NCBI GenBank assembly: GCA_023421075.1
Contig: JAEZUM010000051.1
Location: 1-64,000 of the forward strand
DNA length: 64,000 nt
From: Bacillota bacterium
GTDB taxonomy: Bacteria > Bacillota > Clostridia > Lachnospirales > Lachnospiraceae
Direction: 5' to 3'
Shown in pieces: positions 35,301 to 44,288 of this stretch. Position 1 is the first letter of the stretch; every line of letters starts with the position of its first letter. Under the pieces are notes generated by a model. The model did not search any database and was not told the DNA's origin. It worked only from the letters and a program-made list of their open reading frames with translations. The position numbers and the translations under genes were made by a program.

Positions 35301-35996
35301 ATGTCAATCAAAATATTAGTCATTGAGGATGATGCAGATATCAACCGAATACTTTGCAGATATCTGATGAAGGAACAATATCAGGTTACACCTGCCTATT
35401 CCGGCAGTGAGGCAAGACTTCAGCTTAAAATGGATCACTTCCATCTGATAATGCTGGATTTGATGCTGCCGGGCGTAGCCGGAGAAGAATTAATTGCTGA
35501 GGTACGGAAAGTATCTCAACTTCCGATCATCGTAATTTCAGCCAAGACTGCTCTGGAGGATAAGGTAAATGCTTTAAAAATCGGAGCGGATGATTATATT
35601 ACAAAACCCTTCGACCGGGACGAGGTACTGGCAAGAGTGGAGGCGCTTCTACGCAGAAGTATGCTACATAATCCGGTGGAGTCCCTGAAACAGGAACAGA
35701 ATTTGATCTTCAAACACCTTTCTCTAAACCCTGTTTCCAGAGAAGTTTTAATTAAGGATAATCCGATCGCTCTTACCGCTTATGAATTCGACATTCTGCA
35801 GCTGCTGCTTCAATATCAGGACAAGGTCTTCACAAAGGAACAGTTATATCAGGATATCTGGAAGACCGGTTATTACGGTGAGGATAATACCATCAATGTA
35901 CATATCAGTAATATTCGTAAGAAAATCAAGGAGTTCGATGACTCTTCCTATATTAAGACCATATGGGGAATTGGTTTCAAAATGGATACTCAGTAA
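35301..35996 (+). CDS. OmpR-family response regulator
   Basis: 231 residues. A receiver (acidic pair in VIEDDADINR, acceptor Asp in MLDLMLPGVAGEE, Lys in DDYITKPFD) is followed by a winged-helix DNA-binding domain ending SYIKTIWGIGFKM. The ATG at 35301 follows GGGGTGAGGG; a GTG three codons earlier is less well placed. It is co-oriented with ABC transporter genes and a histidine kinase in the order seen in peptide-antibiotic resistance loci, so it likely induces them. Confidence 0.94.
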   Translation: MSIKILVIEDDADINRILCRYLMKEQYQVTPAYSGSEARLQLKMDHFHLIMLDLMLPGVAGEELIAEVRKVSQLPIIVISAKTALEDKVNALKIGADDYITKPFDRDEVLARVEALLRRSMLHNPVESLKQEQNLIFKHLSLNPVSREVLIKDNPIALTAYEFDILQLLLQYQDKVFTKEQLYQDIWKTGYYGEDNTINVHISNIRKKIKEFDDSSYIKTIWGIGFKMDTQ

Positions 35997-36106
35997 TTAC
36001 CATCTTTATACTTTCTTTAAACTTAATTAAGTACTTATTAATGTTCCCACCTTATAATTGTATTCAATAAGTGGTTAACATTATTGAATTTGAAAGGAGT
36101 ACTAAG

Positions 36107-37030
36107 GTGAGAGAAGTTATTTTATCAACAAAGAATCTGACCAAAAAGTATAACATTACTTTTGCAGTCAATAACATCAATCTGGAAGTGAAACAGGGGG
36201 AGATCTATGGTCTGGTAGGTAAAAACGGCGCCGGCAAAACCACTCTGCTTCGTCTTCTTACCGGTCAGGCATTTGCTACCGAAGGAGACATCACTCTATT
36301 CGGAGAGACCTCGCAGGAAGGACTTAGTAAAGGGAGAAGACGAATTGGCTCAATTATTGAGGTTCCCAGCTTCTATAACAACATGACCGCAGAACAAAAT
36401 CTGGAATATTACCGAATTCAAAGAGGCATTCCCGGGAAGAACTGTGTCTCTGAGGCTCTCGATGAGGTAGGTCTTAGTCATGCCGGTAAGAAGAAGTATA
36501 AAAGCTTTTCCCTTGGCATGAAACAACGATTGGGTCTGGCTCTCGCTCTGATGAATAAACCCGAACTGTTGCTTCTGGATGAGCCTATTAATGGCTTGGA
36601 TCCCTTCGGTATCGTAGAGATCCGAAACCTGCTGCTTCGGTTAAATCAGGAGAAAAACATCACTATTCTGATATCCAGCCACATTCTATCGGAATTATCC
36701 AATTTGGTTACCTATTATGGTTTTATCGATAAAGGGCAATTGGTGAAACAAGTATCCGCAGACGCTCTATCAAAGGAATGCAACCGCTACCTTGAACTAA
36801 AGGTGGATAAGGTTGAAGTCATGACCGCTCTTCTCGAAAGTAAATTAGGTTGTACCTCCTATCAGGTTACTCCGGATTACTCCATCCACATCTTTGATTA
36901 TCTGGATCAGCCTGCAAAGATCAGCTCGCTTGCAGTGAATAACGGAGTGGGACTCTATTCCATCATGACCAAGGAAATCAATCTGGAAAATTACTTTATT
37001 CAATTAGTAGGAGGGGAAAGCAATGACTAA
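36107..37030 (+). CDS. ABC transporter ATP-binding protein (bacitracin/lantibiotic-resistance type)
   Basis: 307 residues. Walker A GKNGAGKTT, signature SLGMKQRLG and Walker B LLLLDEP are intact, and the C-terminal extension is of the BcrA type. The GTG at 36107 is chosen because AAAGGAG lies 7 nt upstream; the open frame begins 12 codons earlier. Its stop overlaps the permease start by 8 bp. It probably powers removal of a peptide antibiotic from the membrane; the ligand is unknown. Confidence 0.92.
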   Translation: MREVILSTKNLTKKYNITFAVNNINLEVKQGEIYGLVGKNGAGKTTLLRLLTGQAFATEGDITLFGETSQEGLSKGRRRIGSIIEVPSFYNNMTAEQNLEYYRIQRGIPGKNCVSEALDEVGLSHAGKKKYKSFSLGMKQRLGLALALMNKPELLLLDEPINGLDPFGIVEIRNLLLRLNQEKNITILISSHILSELSNLVTYYGFIDKGQLVKQVSADALSKECNRYLELKVDKVEVMTALLESKLGCTSYQVTPDYSIHIFDYLDQPAKISSLAVNNGVGLYSIMTKEINLENYFIQLVGGESND

Positions 37031-37802
37031 CTATATTCAAAGTGAATTCTATCGACTGCTCCGCAGCAAAGGGAGTTATCTGTTTATTATGATTTGCAGT
37101 GCATTGTTAATCAGTGCTAATGTTATTCTGGCCGTAGTAGGTCATATGGAGACCGGCTTCCCGTATAACAATACAGGCTTTTCCTTAAGTCTGTTCTATT
37201 CCGATTTAGTGATGGTATTTATCTTATGTGTCAGTGTTGCATCCATCGTATTCGGTAACGAATATACCAATCATACGATGAAAAACAGCATCTCTTACGG
37301 GATATCAAGGGGACGTATCTATTTTGGTAAATTGATTGCGGAGATTGTCTATGCTGTGATTGCTTTCGTATCTATTACCGGTCTTTATATTGGTAGTGCA
37401 TACCTTCTGCTAGAACATTCAAGCACCAATGACCTGGAGCTTTTGATAAATGCCTGCTTTGTTGCTCTTCCATTACTGCTCTTTGCTCTCGCCACCACGA
37501 ATTGCTTTCTCTTTATCATCGAAAGTACCGGTGGTGCAATAACGGCAATCATGGGAGTATTGATCGCCTTTCCGTTAGTTTCTAATTTTCTGGGTATGAA
37601 ATTCGAACTTTTCCGAAAGCTCGGTAATATTCTTCCCTGGAATCTGATGAATAATATGAATTTTGATTTCGAGACAAAGCAAATGATTTTACCTTGGGAG
37701 GGTCGTACCGGATACATTAATTATTGGTTATACGGTATTCTTTGGACGGTATTATTCGTACTAATCGGTTTTCTTGCATTTCGAAAGAAAGAAATCAAGT
37801 AA
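37023..37802 (+). CDS. ABC transporter permease (ABC-2/BcrB-like)
   Basis: 259 residues with about six membrane helices. It begins MTNYIQSEFYRLLRSKGSYLFI and contains FGNEYTNHTMKNSISYGISRGRIYFGK, typical of lantibiotic-immunity and bacitracin-export permeases. Translation is coupled to the ATPase gene. It forms the membrane half of that transporter. Confidence 0.9.
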   Translation: MTNYIQSEFYRLLRSKGSYLFIMICSALLISANVILAVVGHMETGFPYNNTGFSLSLFYSDLVMVFILCVSVASIVFGNEYTNHTMKNSISYGISRGRIYFGKLIAEIVYAVIAFVSITGLYIGSAYLLLEHSSTNDLELLINACFVALPLLLFALATTNCFLFIIESTGGAITAIMGVLIAFPLVSNFLGMKFELFRKLGNILPWNLMNNMNFDFETKQMILPWEGRTGYINYWLYGILWTVLFVLIGFLAFRKKEIK

Positions 37803-37889
37803 AGCGAATCGCCACAGGAACAGTATACTTTTTAACAACAATACAGTATTCTTTACCATCACGGTTATTCATTCAAAGGGAGGTGCGAT

Positions 37890-38789
37890 ATGCAATATGT
37901 ATGTATCCTTTTAATCCTATTGGTGCTGCTTCTTGCTACGCGCCTCTATTTTCTTAATCGTGCCCTTCGATCCGCTTCAGAGGATATGGAGGAGATTGAG
38001 GCTGCCCCGGAACAGAACCGACAGCTGAAATCTATCTCAACCGATCATGCAATGGAAGGTCTGTTACGAAGGATTAATATCCTCTATGCAAAGCGTCAGA
38101 AGGAACGAATTCAATATCAGAGACGGGAGCAACAGCTGAGACAGGAGATCGAGAACATATCCCACGACCTTCGTACGCCACTCACCTCAATCTTAGGATA
38201 TCTGGACCTGATTGAGGATGAGGAGACCTCAAAGGCTGAACAAGAGGAATACCTTGGGATCATAAGAAAAAGAGCAAAGATATTACAGGGCTTCATCCAG
38301 GACTTCTACGAGATATCTCGTATCGAAGCAGACGATTATCCACTGCAGCTAATTGCAATTCCGGTTCAGAGCACTCTGAAAGAAGCTGTGGTTGCCTATT
38401 ATCTGTACTTTGAGAAACGTAATATCGAGGTTACCATCGAGCTCGAGGATAAACCTTGCTATATTATTGCAGACAAGATACAATTCGAACGAATTGTCAA
38501 TAATCTTCTCCAGAACGCACTGAAATATTCGGATCACCAATTTATCCTCCGACAGACCAGCAGCAAAGGCCAATGCTGTCTTAAATTCATCAACGATGCG
38601 ACAGATCTCACTGAGGAGGAGCTAGCTCGTATCTTTGAACGCTTCTATACCGGCGATCAATCCAGAAGCAATCAGAGCAGCGGTCTTGGACTAACAATCA
38701 CTAAGATATTGACGGAAAAGATGAAGGGACAAATCGAAGCAAAGCTGGAGGATCGGCATTTTGTGATTGAGTTGCGGTGGACGATGTAA
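37890..38789 (+). CDS. Sensor histidine kinase, small, one N-terminal membrane helix
   Basis: 299 residues. One hydrophobic helix (about 3-22) and almost no extracytoplasmic sensor. HisKA has ISHDLRTPLTSILGYLDLIEDE, and the ATPase domain has NNLLQNAL and SSGLGLTITK. Kinases with so little outside sequence usually sense through the membrane or their transporter partner. GGGAGGTG precedes the ATG. It is the partner of the response regulator at 35301-35996. Confidence 0.93.
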   Translation: MQYVCILLILLVLLLATRLYFLNRALRSASEDMEEIEAAPEQNRQLKSISTDHAMEGLLRRINILYAKRQKERIQYQRREQQLRQEIENISHDLRTPLTSILGYLDLIEDEETSKAEQEEYLGIIRKRAKILQGFIQDFYEISRIEADDYPLQLIAIPVQSTLKEAVVAYYLYFEKRNIEVTIELEDKPCYIIADKIQFERIVNNLLQNALKYSDHQFILRQTSSKGQCCLKFINDATDLTEEELARIFERFYTGDQSRSNQSSGLGLTITKILTEKMKGQIEAKLEDRHFVIELRWTM

Positions 38790-38923
38790 TTGTTAATATT
38801 TTTTTCATTTTATATTTCGGTTAATCGTGGTACAATAGTTTAAAATCCAAACAATAGTAAGCACACATAGTAACTTCCTATTGTTATAAATTCATGTCAT
38901 CACGAAAACAAGGAGACAAACAA

Positions 38924-40228
38924 ATGAACAAAAATAGATTTCATTATCTATTCGCACTAATCACCATCCTGCTAGTCCTGTTACCGGCCTCTCGTGCCGA
39001 GGCAAAGGTTCATAGCTTTTCAGCAATCAATATGGAAATTACCCTTCCGGAGGATACTATAGTTATCACAGCGGATACTCCGAATTACGATGATGCTTGG
39101 CGGGCAGCAGGAATCATGGATCCCTCTGCCGAGAAGAAGAATATGAAGGATATGGGAGTGAAAGGTATCCTCTACGATCCGGCTACCTCTGCTACCGTAC
39201 GAGTATTGAGTAAGCACAGCAGTGACAGCGAAAAGGTATTTCACCTCTCACTTCTGTCCGAGGAGGAGTTAAATTCCTACCTGGATACACTTTTTTCTTC
39301 CAACGATGATAATACAGATTATTCGATTGATAAATATGAACATAAGGAAATACCCTTCTACCGGTTAGAGCTTCAGCTTAAGAAGGACGGCACAGAATAC
39401 TCCGAGGTTGTCTACGGAACCATCGCAAATGGTTATTCCATTTCATTTGATATCTTTGCTAAAGACATTACAGAACCTCTGGATGAAACCTTTCTCAAGG
39501 AAGTGGTTGCCGGTACTCATTTCACAGAATTCCTTAACAAGGCTGAAGTGGAACGACAGGAGCAAAAAGCACTGACTTATTTAACTGCATTAGTCGGGAT
39601 TATTCTGATCAGTATTGTTGTCTTGTTCCTGCTCCGAAGCAGAGCCAAGAAGAAACAAAATCTCGTAAAGAAACAGAAATCAGAAGCCCTTGCAAAGTTC
39701 TATACCCTACAGAGACAAAAAGAGGAACAAAACATAAAGGATACGGCTCTTTTTGGTAATCGAACCAAATTCTCAGAGGAAGTAATCAAGAGCTTCTATC
39801 TGTACGATCATGTATGGAAGAAGATGAAGCTGTGGATTGTAACGGTAATTGTTTTAATATTATTGATGCTCTCCTTTTACAGCACAGGTTCAATTTATGT
39901 CTGCATAATAGCTGTCGGAGTTGTAGCAGTATTCATCTACCAATATTATGCTCAGACAGAAAAAGCCATCAACCGCGAGGTAAAGGCTTATAAAAGTAGT
40001 AAAGGTACGGAAGCTGTTTATACATTTTATGAGGATTATTATACATTATCCGGTATCCAGTCCAGTTCGAAATACCCTTATATCCAGATAACAGAGCTGA
40101 AGGAATACAAAGATTTTATATATATCTATCTTGGCACCGATAAGGCGCATTATCTGAACAAGGATGGATTCGATCAGGGCTTAGAAGAATTTAAGAGCTT
40201 TATGAAGGACCGCGTAAATGTAAAATAA
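38924..40228 (+). CDS. Membrane protein with exported N-terminal domain and YcxB-like C-terminus
   Basis: 434 residues. A signal-type segment (about 5-30, ending SRAEA) is followed by a roughly 185-residue exported domain, a membrane helix near 219-238, a charged cytoplasmic linker, two more helices near 305-350 and a C-terminal domain (AVYTFYEDYYTLSG...YPYIQITELKEY) resembling the YcxB-like C-terminal family. Function is unknown. It lies 134 bp downstream of the kinase on the same strand, so a link to the resistance operon is possible but not shown. AAGGAG supports the ATG at 38924. Confidence 0.75.
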   Translation: MNKNRFHYLFALITILLVLLPASRAEAKVHSFSAINMEITLPEDTIVITADTPNYDDAWRAAGIMDPSAEKKNMKDMGVKGILYDPATSATVRVLSKHSSDSEKVFHLSLLSEEELNSYLDTLFSSNDDNTDYSIDKYEHKEIPFYRLELQLKKDGTEYSEVVYGTIANGYSISFDIFAKDITEPLDETFLKEVVAGTHFTEFLNKAEVERQEQKALTYLTALVGIILISIVVLFLLRSRAKKKQNLVKKQKSEALAKFYTLQRQKEEQNIKDTALFGNRTKFSEEVIKSFYLYDHVWKKMKLWIVTVIVLILLMLSFYSTGSIYVCIIAVGVVAVFIYQYYAQTEKAINREVKAYKSSKGTEAVYTFYEDYYTLSGIQSSSKYPYIQITELKEYKDFIYIYLGTDKAHYLNKDGFDQGLEEFKSFMKDRVNVK

Positions 40229-40233
40229 AAATC

Positions 40234-40437
40234 AAATGAGGCTGTGTCAAATTAAGCAATGACAAGGATAACATGTATCCCATAATACACTGTTTGACGA
40301 ACAGATTGCTGTTTTGTAAGACAATAGCAAACATTTATGTTTGAAAAATGGCTTACAAAATAGTAAAATGTCCGTCAACCTGTGTGTGAGGGATGCTGTT
40401 ATCCTTGTTTTGTGCTTAATTTGATACAGCCTCATTT
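40234..40437. repeat. 204-bp fold-back (palindromic) element
   Basis: The whole interval folds on itself about a centre at 40335/40336. The outer arms (about 46 nt, starting AAATGAGGCTGTGTCAAATT at 40234) match the complement of the right end almost base for base. Inner arms TTTTGTAAG/CTTACAAAA (40312-40320, 40352-40360) and CAAACA/TGTTTG (40328-40333, 40338-40343) continue the symmetry. It contains no gene and sits between two convergent genes. It may be a miniature inverted-repeat element or an outsized bidirectional terminator. Confidence 0.85.
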
Positions 40438-40507
40438 TCTTATTATATATTAATCCGTTATTCATCGTGTAAAGACGATTACTCTTATTTTACCAGATCC
40501 TTTCCGC

Positions 40508-40720
40508 TTAGTGAAAGGATCCCCCATTATGAAGATTACGTACAACTTCGGTGACTCGATTTCTTGCCTCGTCCCCCGTTGTTGAACCTTTGATATAGTC
40601 AACCAACTGCTCTTTCCCTTGGTCAGATAAGTTCACAAAATTTTTCATCGCTTCCATGTCAAGCGCTAAGCGAAATCCCAGTCCTTCCGGAAGCTGATGA
40701 TCATTACCAACCAGACTCAT
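40508..40720 (-). CDS. Small uncharacterised protein, 70 residues
   Basis: The start at 40720 (MSLVGNDHQLPEG) is set by AAAGGAG six bases upstream. The protein has a short N-terminal segment (LPEGLGFRLALDMEAM) followed by two predicted helices (FVNLSDQGKEQLVDYIKG; DEARNRVTEVVRNLH). Soluble, no cysteines, no membrane segment. I recall similar small proteins with an 'AMxxFxxLSxxxKxxxIxxxxxxxSxxE' pattern in Lachnospiraceae but cannot name a function. Monocistronic between two structured gaps. Confidence 0.75.
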   Translation of the reverse strand: MSLVGNDHQLPEGLGFRLALDMEAMKNFVNLSDQGKEQLVDYIKGSTTGDEARNRVTEVVRNLHNGGSFH

Positions 40721-40863
40721 AGCTATCTCCTTTCTGCAGTTACGCGTCATCAATAAATTGATTCAAGCTTAGTATCTGATTGTTTTTCTATTTTATGTGC
40801 CAATTGATTTCCTATTTCTTCATATTTCGTTATATTGTGAATTTTTTTATGAAGCATATATTC

Positions 40864-40933
40864 AAAAAGGCTGTTAACATCCCATGATAAACAGTGATAT
40901 ACTGTCATTTTATCATAGCGGATACAACAGCCT
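40864..40933 (-). terminator. Rho-independent terminator of pepF
   Basis: AGGCTGTT (40868-40875) pairs with AACAGCCT (40926-40933). Inner ATGATAAA/TTTATCAT and CAGT-ACTG stems extend the fold, and TTTTT follows on the minus strand. It begins about 13 bp after the pepF stop. Confidence 0.85.
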
Positions 40934-40946
40934 CTTATTACTATAC

Positions 40947-42701
40947 TTATGCTAATGTTACGAATTGATCAATCAATGCTTCGATGGTCTTTAAGCTGGT
41001 TCTCCAGAACTCGGGATCCTCCAGATTAATCTCTGCCTGCTTAGCCGCGTCCTCAACGCTCATTACGGTGGTTGCCTTCAACAGCGCCCGATACTTCGGG
41101 ATAAAGGCTTCTCCTTCCGACTTATACTTCTCGTACAAGCCTCTTGCAAATAAACCGCCGAAGGCATAGGGGAAGTTATAGAAGCTTAAATTCTCCGAAT
41201 AGTAATGTCCCTTTAGCACCCACATATAAGGATGAAGATAATCATGATCAAGTCCCTCTCCATATGCTGTCTTCTGCGCCTGAAGCATAATCTCCTTCAG
41301 CTCATCTGCAAATAAGAAGCCTGTCTTGCAGCGATCAAAAACAGCCGTTTCAAAGAGATACCTGGAATAAATATCACAAATAATCTGAGTAACATCCTGA
41401 AGCTGACTCTCGATTAATGCTATCTTTTCTCTTCCCTCTGACTCTCGAATCGCAGCTTCCATAATGATTGCTTCATTGAAGGTAGAGGCAGTCTCAGCAA
41501 CAGGCATGCTATAATCCACATTGAGAGGAAGATGCTCCTGAATGTTTAAGCCATGATAAGCATGACCTAGCTCATGGGCCAGTGTCACTACATCACTTAA
41601 GGAGCCGGTAAAATTGGTAAGAATACGACTTTGTTTTACAAAAGGCATGTTCTCACAGAACGCTCCGCCAACCTTTCCCTTGCGGGGGAAGAAATCGATC
41701 CATTCCTCGTCGTAAGCCTCTTCTACCATATCCGCAAGATCCTTTGAAAAGCTCTTAAAATGCTTCAAAAGATAATCCTTCGATTCTTCTACCGTAAATT
41801 TTGTTGTCGTCTCTCCGATCGGTGCAAACAGATCATACCAGGGAAGTCCCTTCTCATGACCCATAATCTTTGCCTTATGTTTTAAGTATCTATGGAAGGC
41901 GGGTAATGCTTCCCGAATTGCCTCTAGCATCGCCTCCAGAGTCTCTCTCTTCATTTTCGCCTGAGACAGGGTCATTTCCAGAGGGGATTCATAACCTCTG
42001 AGTTCACAGATGGTGTTAACCTGAGTTTTAATATTATTCAAGGAGAAGCTTACCGCATCCTTAATCTTCTCCAGTGCTTTCAGCTCTGCTGCAAAAGCAT
42101 CCTTGCGAACATTAACATCCTCACTATGCGCTTTGTTGCGAACCTCCGGGAAGGTAATGATATTATCCCGGTATTCTACCTCCAGTGTCGAGGTCAAAAA
42201 GCTCTGCATACTGCCCCAGGCGGAACCTGCACTGATGTTAAGCTTTGCGATTACATCCTCAACATCATCGCTTAATAGATGCTCTGCTTCTTTTTTGATC
42301 TCAGATAATAAGTACTCGTACTCCTTCAGCTTGGGATATTGATTGATATATCCCTCCAGGTTCTTAATCCCGGCAATAAATTTATTGATAACAGCCATAG
42401 GCTTTGAGGATAAGCTTAATTGCTTTTCGATGGCATTCATTTCATTTACCGTCTCACTGTCCGAGGTGTTCACTGACTGCCTTAATGCTACATAGTAACT
42501 CAGTCTTGTTCGGAGCAATTGAAACTGCTCCAGATAATCGACCGCTTCCAACAAAGCAGCTTCTTCTCGGGTTTCCTGATTAAGTCCTTCGCTAAATTGA
42601 ATCAGCTTCTCGGTTAGCGTCTGTAACCCCGCCTTATCTTCTTTGTATTTTTCATCATGAAAGCCCTTATATAATACTTCGAGTGACCATTCCTTGTTCA
42701 T
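40947..42701 (-). CDS. pepF: Oligoendopeptidase F (M3 family)
   Basis: 584 residues. The zinc site HELGHAYHG is near residue 370, with a downstream glutamate in FNEAIIMEAA. An N-terminal helical domain and the full family length are present. A cytosolic enzyme that trims peptides of about 5-20 residues. AAAGGAAG precedes the ATG. Monocistronic. Confidence 0.95.
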   Translation of the reverse strand: MNKEWSLEVLYKGFHDEKYKEDKAGLQTLTEKLIQFSEGLNQETREEAALLEAVDYLEQFQLLRTRLSYYVALRQSVNTSDSETVNEMNAIEKQLSLSSKPMAVINKFIAGIKNLEGYINQYPKLKEYEYLLSEIKKEAEHLLSDDVEDVIAKLNISAGSAWGSMQSFLTSTLEVEYRDNIITFPEVRNKAHSEDVNVRKDAFAAELKALEKIKDAVSFSLNNIKTQVNTICELRGYESPLEMTLSQAKMKRETLEAMLEAIREALPAFHRYLKHKAKIMGHEKGLPWYDLFAPIGETTTKFTVEESKDYLLKHFKSFSKDLADMVEEAYDEEWIDFFPRKGKVGGAFCENMPFVKQSRILTNFTGSLSDVVTLAHELGHAYHGLNIQEHLPLNVDYSMPVAETASTFNEAIIMEAAIRESEGREKIALIESQLQDVTQIICDIYSRYLFETAVFDRCKTGFLFADELKEIMLQAQKTAYGEGLDHDYLHPYMWVLKGHYYSENLSFYNFPYAFGGLFARGLYEKYKSEGEAFIPKYRALLKATTVMSVEDAAKQAEINLEDPEFWRTSLKTIEALIDQFVTLA

Positions 42702-42778
42702 TATGATACTTCCTTTCTGCGTCTCTTTTATGATGTTTATCTTATTGTATTATAGATTTAAATTTAATATACTGCTTG

Positions 42779-43285
42779 TCAAATCAATCTGTGATTTTGC
42801 TCCAGCGATAGCAGCGTCGCTTTCGTATCAAGACCGCCTGCATACCCTACCAGACTACCGTTCGCTCCAATAACACGATGGCAGGGAATGATGCACATAA
42901 TCGGATTATAATGATTCGCCATTCCAACCGCACGACTGGCATTTTTATTCCCTACCGCCTCTGCGATCTGCTTATAGCTTCTGGTCTCACCATAAGGAAT
43001 TGCACGTAAAGCCTGCCAGACCTTCCTCTGAAATTCCGTTCCTTTCGGATTAAGGCGGATACCAAATTCCTTACGTTGTCCATCGAAATATTCCAGAAGT
43101 TCCTTAAACGCTTGTTGTATCAGCGGTGTCTCTTCGATCTCACAGTGAAGAAGCTCGTCTCTTCCTGCCTTATTCATATCCTCCGATATATTCCTATCCT
43201 TAACGATGGACACCTCGGTTATTCCTTGTCCATCTTCTGCGATGAATAGCCTTCCAAGTCTTGTCTCATAATAAAAGCCCTTCAT
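42779..43285 (-). CDS. ogt: Methylated-DNA-protein-cysteine methyltransferase
   Basis: 168 residues. The suicide cysteine is in IIPCHRVIG near residue 135, followed by GSLVGYAGGLDTK. It repairs O6-alkylguanine in a single-turnover reaction. The ATG at 43285 is chosen over an in-frame start 11 codons upstream because GGAGGTG lies just before it. It is downstream of and almost touching the papain-fold gene, probably one operon. Confidence 0.96.
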   Translation of the reverse strand: MKGFYYETRLGRLFIAEDGQGITEVSIVKDRNISEDMNKAGRDELLHCEIEETPLIQQAFKELLEYFDGQRKEFGIRLNPKGTEFQRKVWQALRAIPYGETRSYKQIAEAVGNKNASRAVGMANHYNPIMCIIPCHRVIGANGSLVGYAGGLDTKATLLSLEQNHRLI

Positions 43286-43317
43286 AAATGCACCTCCATC
43301 CAAGTTCACATTACTCA

Positions 43318-43953
43318 CTACGCATGTAAAACCCTTTGAACCACTTTTCGAACATGATAGACCGTATCATAGGCAATCCCGATTGCTCTGCGTCTGCGGA
43401 AGAACTCGTCTTCGCCAATCTGCTCCTGCTGCCAGTCTGCGGTATCACGAAGACTTCCGGTATAGACTACATGCTCCGCCAGTCGACGCTCCAGCTCTCT
43501 GATTGCGTTCATTCTAGGATATCCCAGCAGATGTGTCGCAAATTCCAGGCAAGTATACATATCCTTAGCATTAAGGCGTTTCCCCAATAAGGATAACAAT
43601 GCATTGATGGTATTATATATCATAACCTCGCGATTTTCTTGAAAATACTCTACCTCCCGGCGAATACGCTCATATTCTCCCGGTTCTACCGGAACCTCAC
43701 ATATCTTAACCAGAACATCCTGTTCCCCGTGGAGATAACGCCCCGGTCGTTCCACCACGAAGCCTCCATAGATCGGTGAATTGATATGGTATCTGGCAAA
43801 GGAATACATTGCTCTCAGATCACGCTCAAAAGCAACGGTTACATGACTATATTTATTCCTGGTAAAGAGACGGATCCCTTTTCCCATCATTGTATTGGTT
43901 GAAACAAATACCACATATAAATATTTCATTTCCTTCTGTTGCTTCGGCATCAT
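43318..43953 (-). CDS. Permuted papain-fold (YiiX/NlpC-P60-like) protein
   Basis: 211 residues. His37 in NKYSHVTVAF and Cys135 in MYTCLEFATHLL occur in the order seen in circularly permuted NlpC/P60 papain-like proteins. No signal peptide. These proteins are cysteine peptidases, amidases or acyltransferases; the substrate here is unknown. GGAGGTAAATT precedes the ATG. The pairing with ogt on one transcript has no obvious functional logic. Confidence 0.7.
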   Translation of the reverse strand: MMPKQQKEMKYLYVVFVSTNTMMGKGIRLFTRNKYSHVTVAFERDLRAMYSFARYHINSPIYGGFVVERPGRYLHGEQDVLVKICEVPVEPGEYERIRREVEYFQENREVMIYNTINALLSLLGKRLNAKDMYTCLEFATHLLGYPRMNAIRELERRLAEHVVYTGSLRDTADWQQEQIGEDEFFRRRRAIGIAYDTVYHVRKVVQRVLHA

Positions 43954-44076
43954 AATTTACCTCCATATAGGTGTATTGCATTTTCTCATACAATCTCCAA
44001 ACGAGTCATCATTTCTGTCGCAGATCTGCTCTCCTACGTGTATGTTTGTGTCGCAAGGATACTTCATACTTTTTAA

Positions 44077-44105
44077 ATTATACCTTGCTTTCTCCATAAC
44101 ATCAA
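44077..44105 (-). promoter_or_regulatory. Promoter of the papain-fold/ogt operon
   Basis: Minus-strand TTGATG (44100-44105), 17 bp, TATAAT (44077-44082). Confidence 0.65.
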
Positions 44106-44169
44106 GTATAACAGTATCTGAATCAATTTGCAGATTTGACGAATGATTGCTATGCATCCAGATTTTATA

Positions 44170-44200
44170 AAAATAGGTGGTGTTTTTCAACACCACCCTA
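44170..44200 (-). terminator. Rho-independent terminator of the nitroreductase gene
   Basis: GGTGGTGTT-TTTC-AACACCACC: nine perfect base pairs with a 4-nt loop, followed on the minus strand by CTATTTTTAT, about 85 bp after the stop codon. Confidence 0.85.
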
Positions 44201-44288
44201 AGATTTATATAAATCGCTAACGCAACAGAACGATATGTGTATTCTTTCGACATATGCTCCGATTGCTTATGCGAATTATGATTCTCTC

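Larger units (their letters stand above)
43954..44288. other. 335-bp gap between the nitroreductase and papain-fold genes
   Basis: Holds the promoter of the papain-fold/ogt unit (44077-44105), about 115 nt of leader with no recognised structure, and the nitroreductase terminator (44170-44200). A 98-codon frame on the minus strand is not credible as a gene. Confidence 0.75.

Noticed and set aside
43957..44253. A 98-codon minus-strand open frame between the nitroreductase and papain-fold genes.
   Set aside because: It spans the nitroreductase terminator and the next promoter, its composition is unlike a folded protein and no family is recognised.
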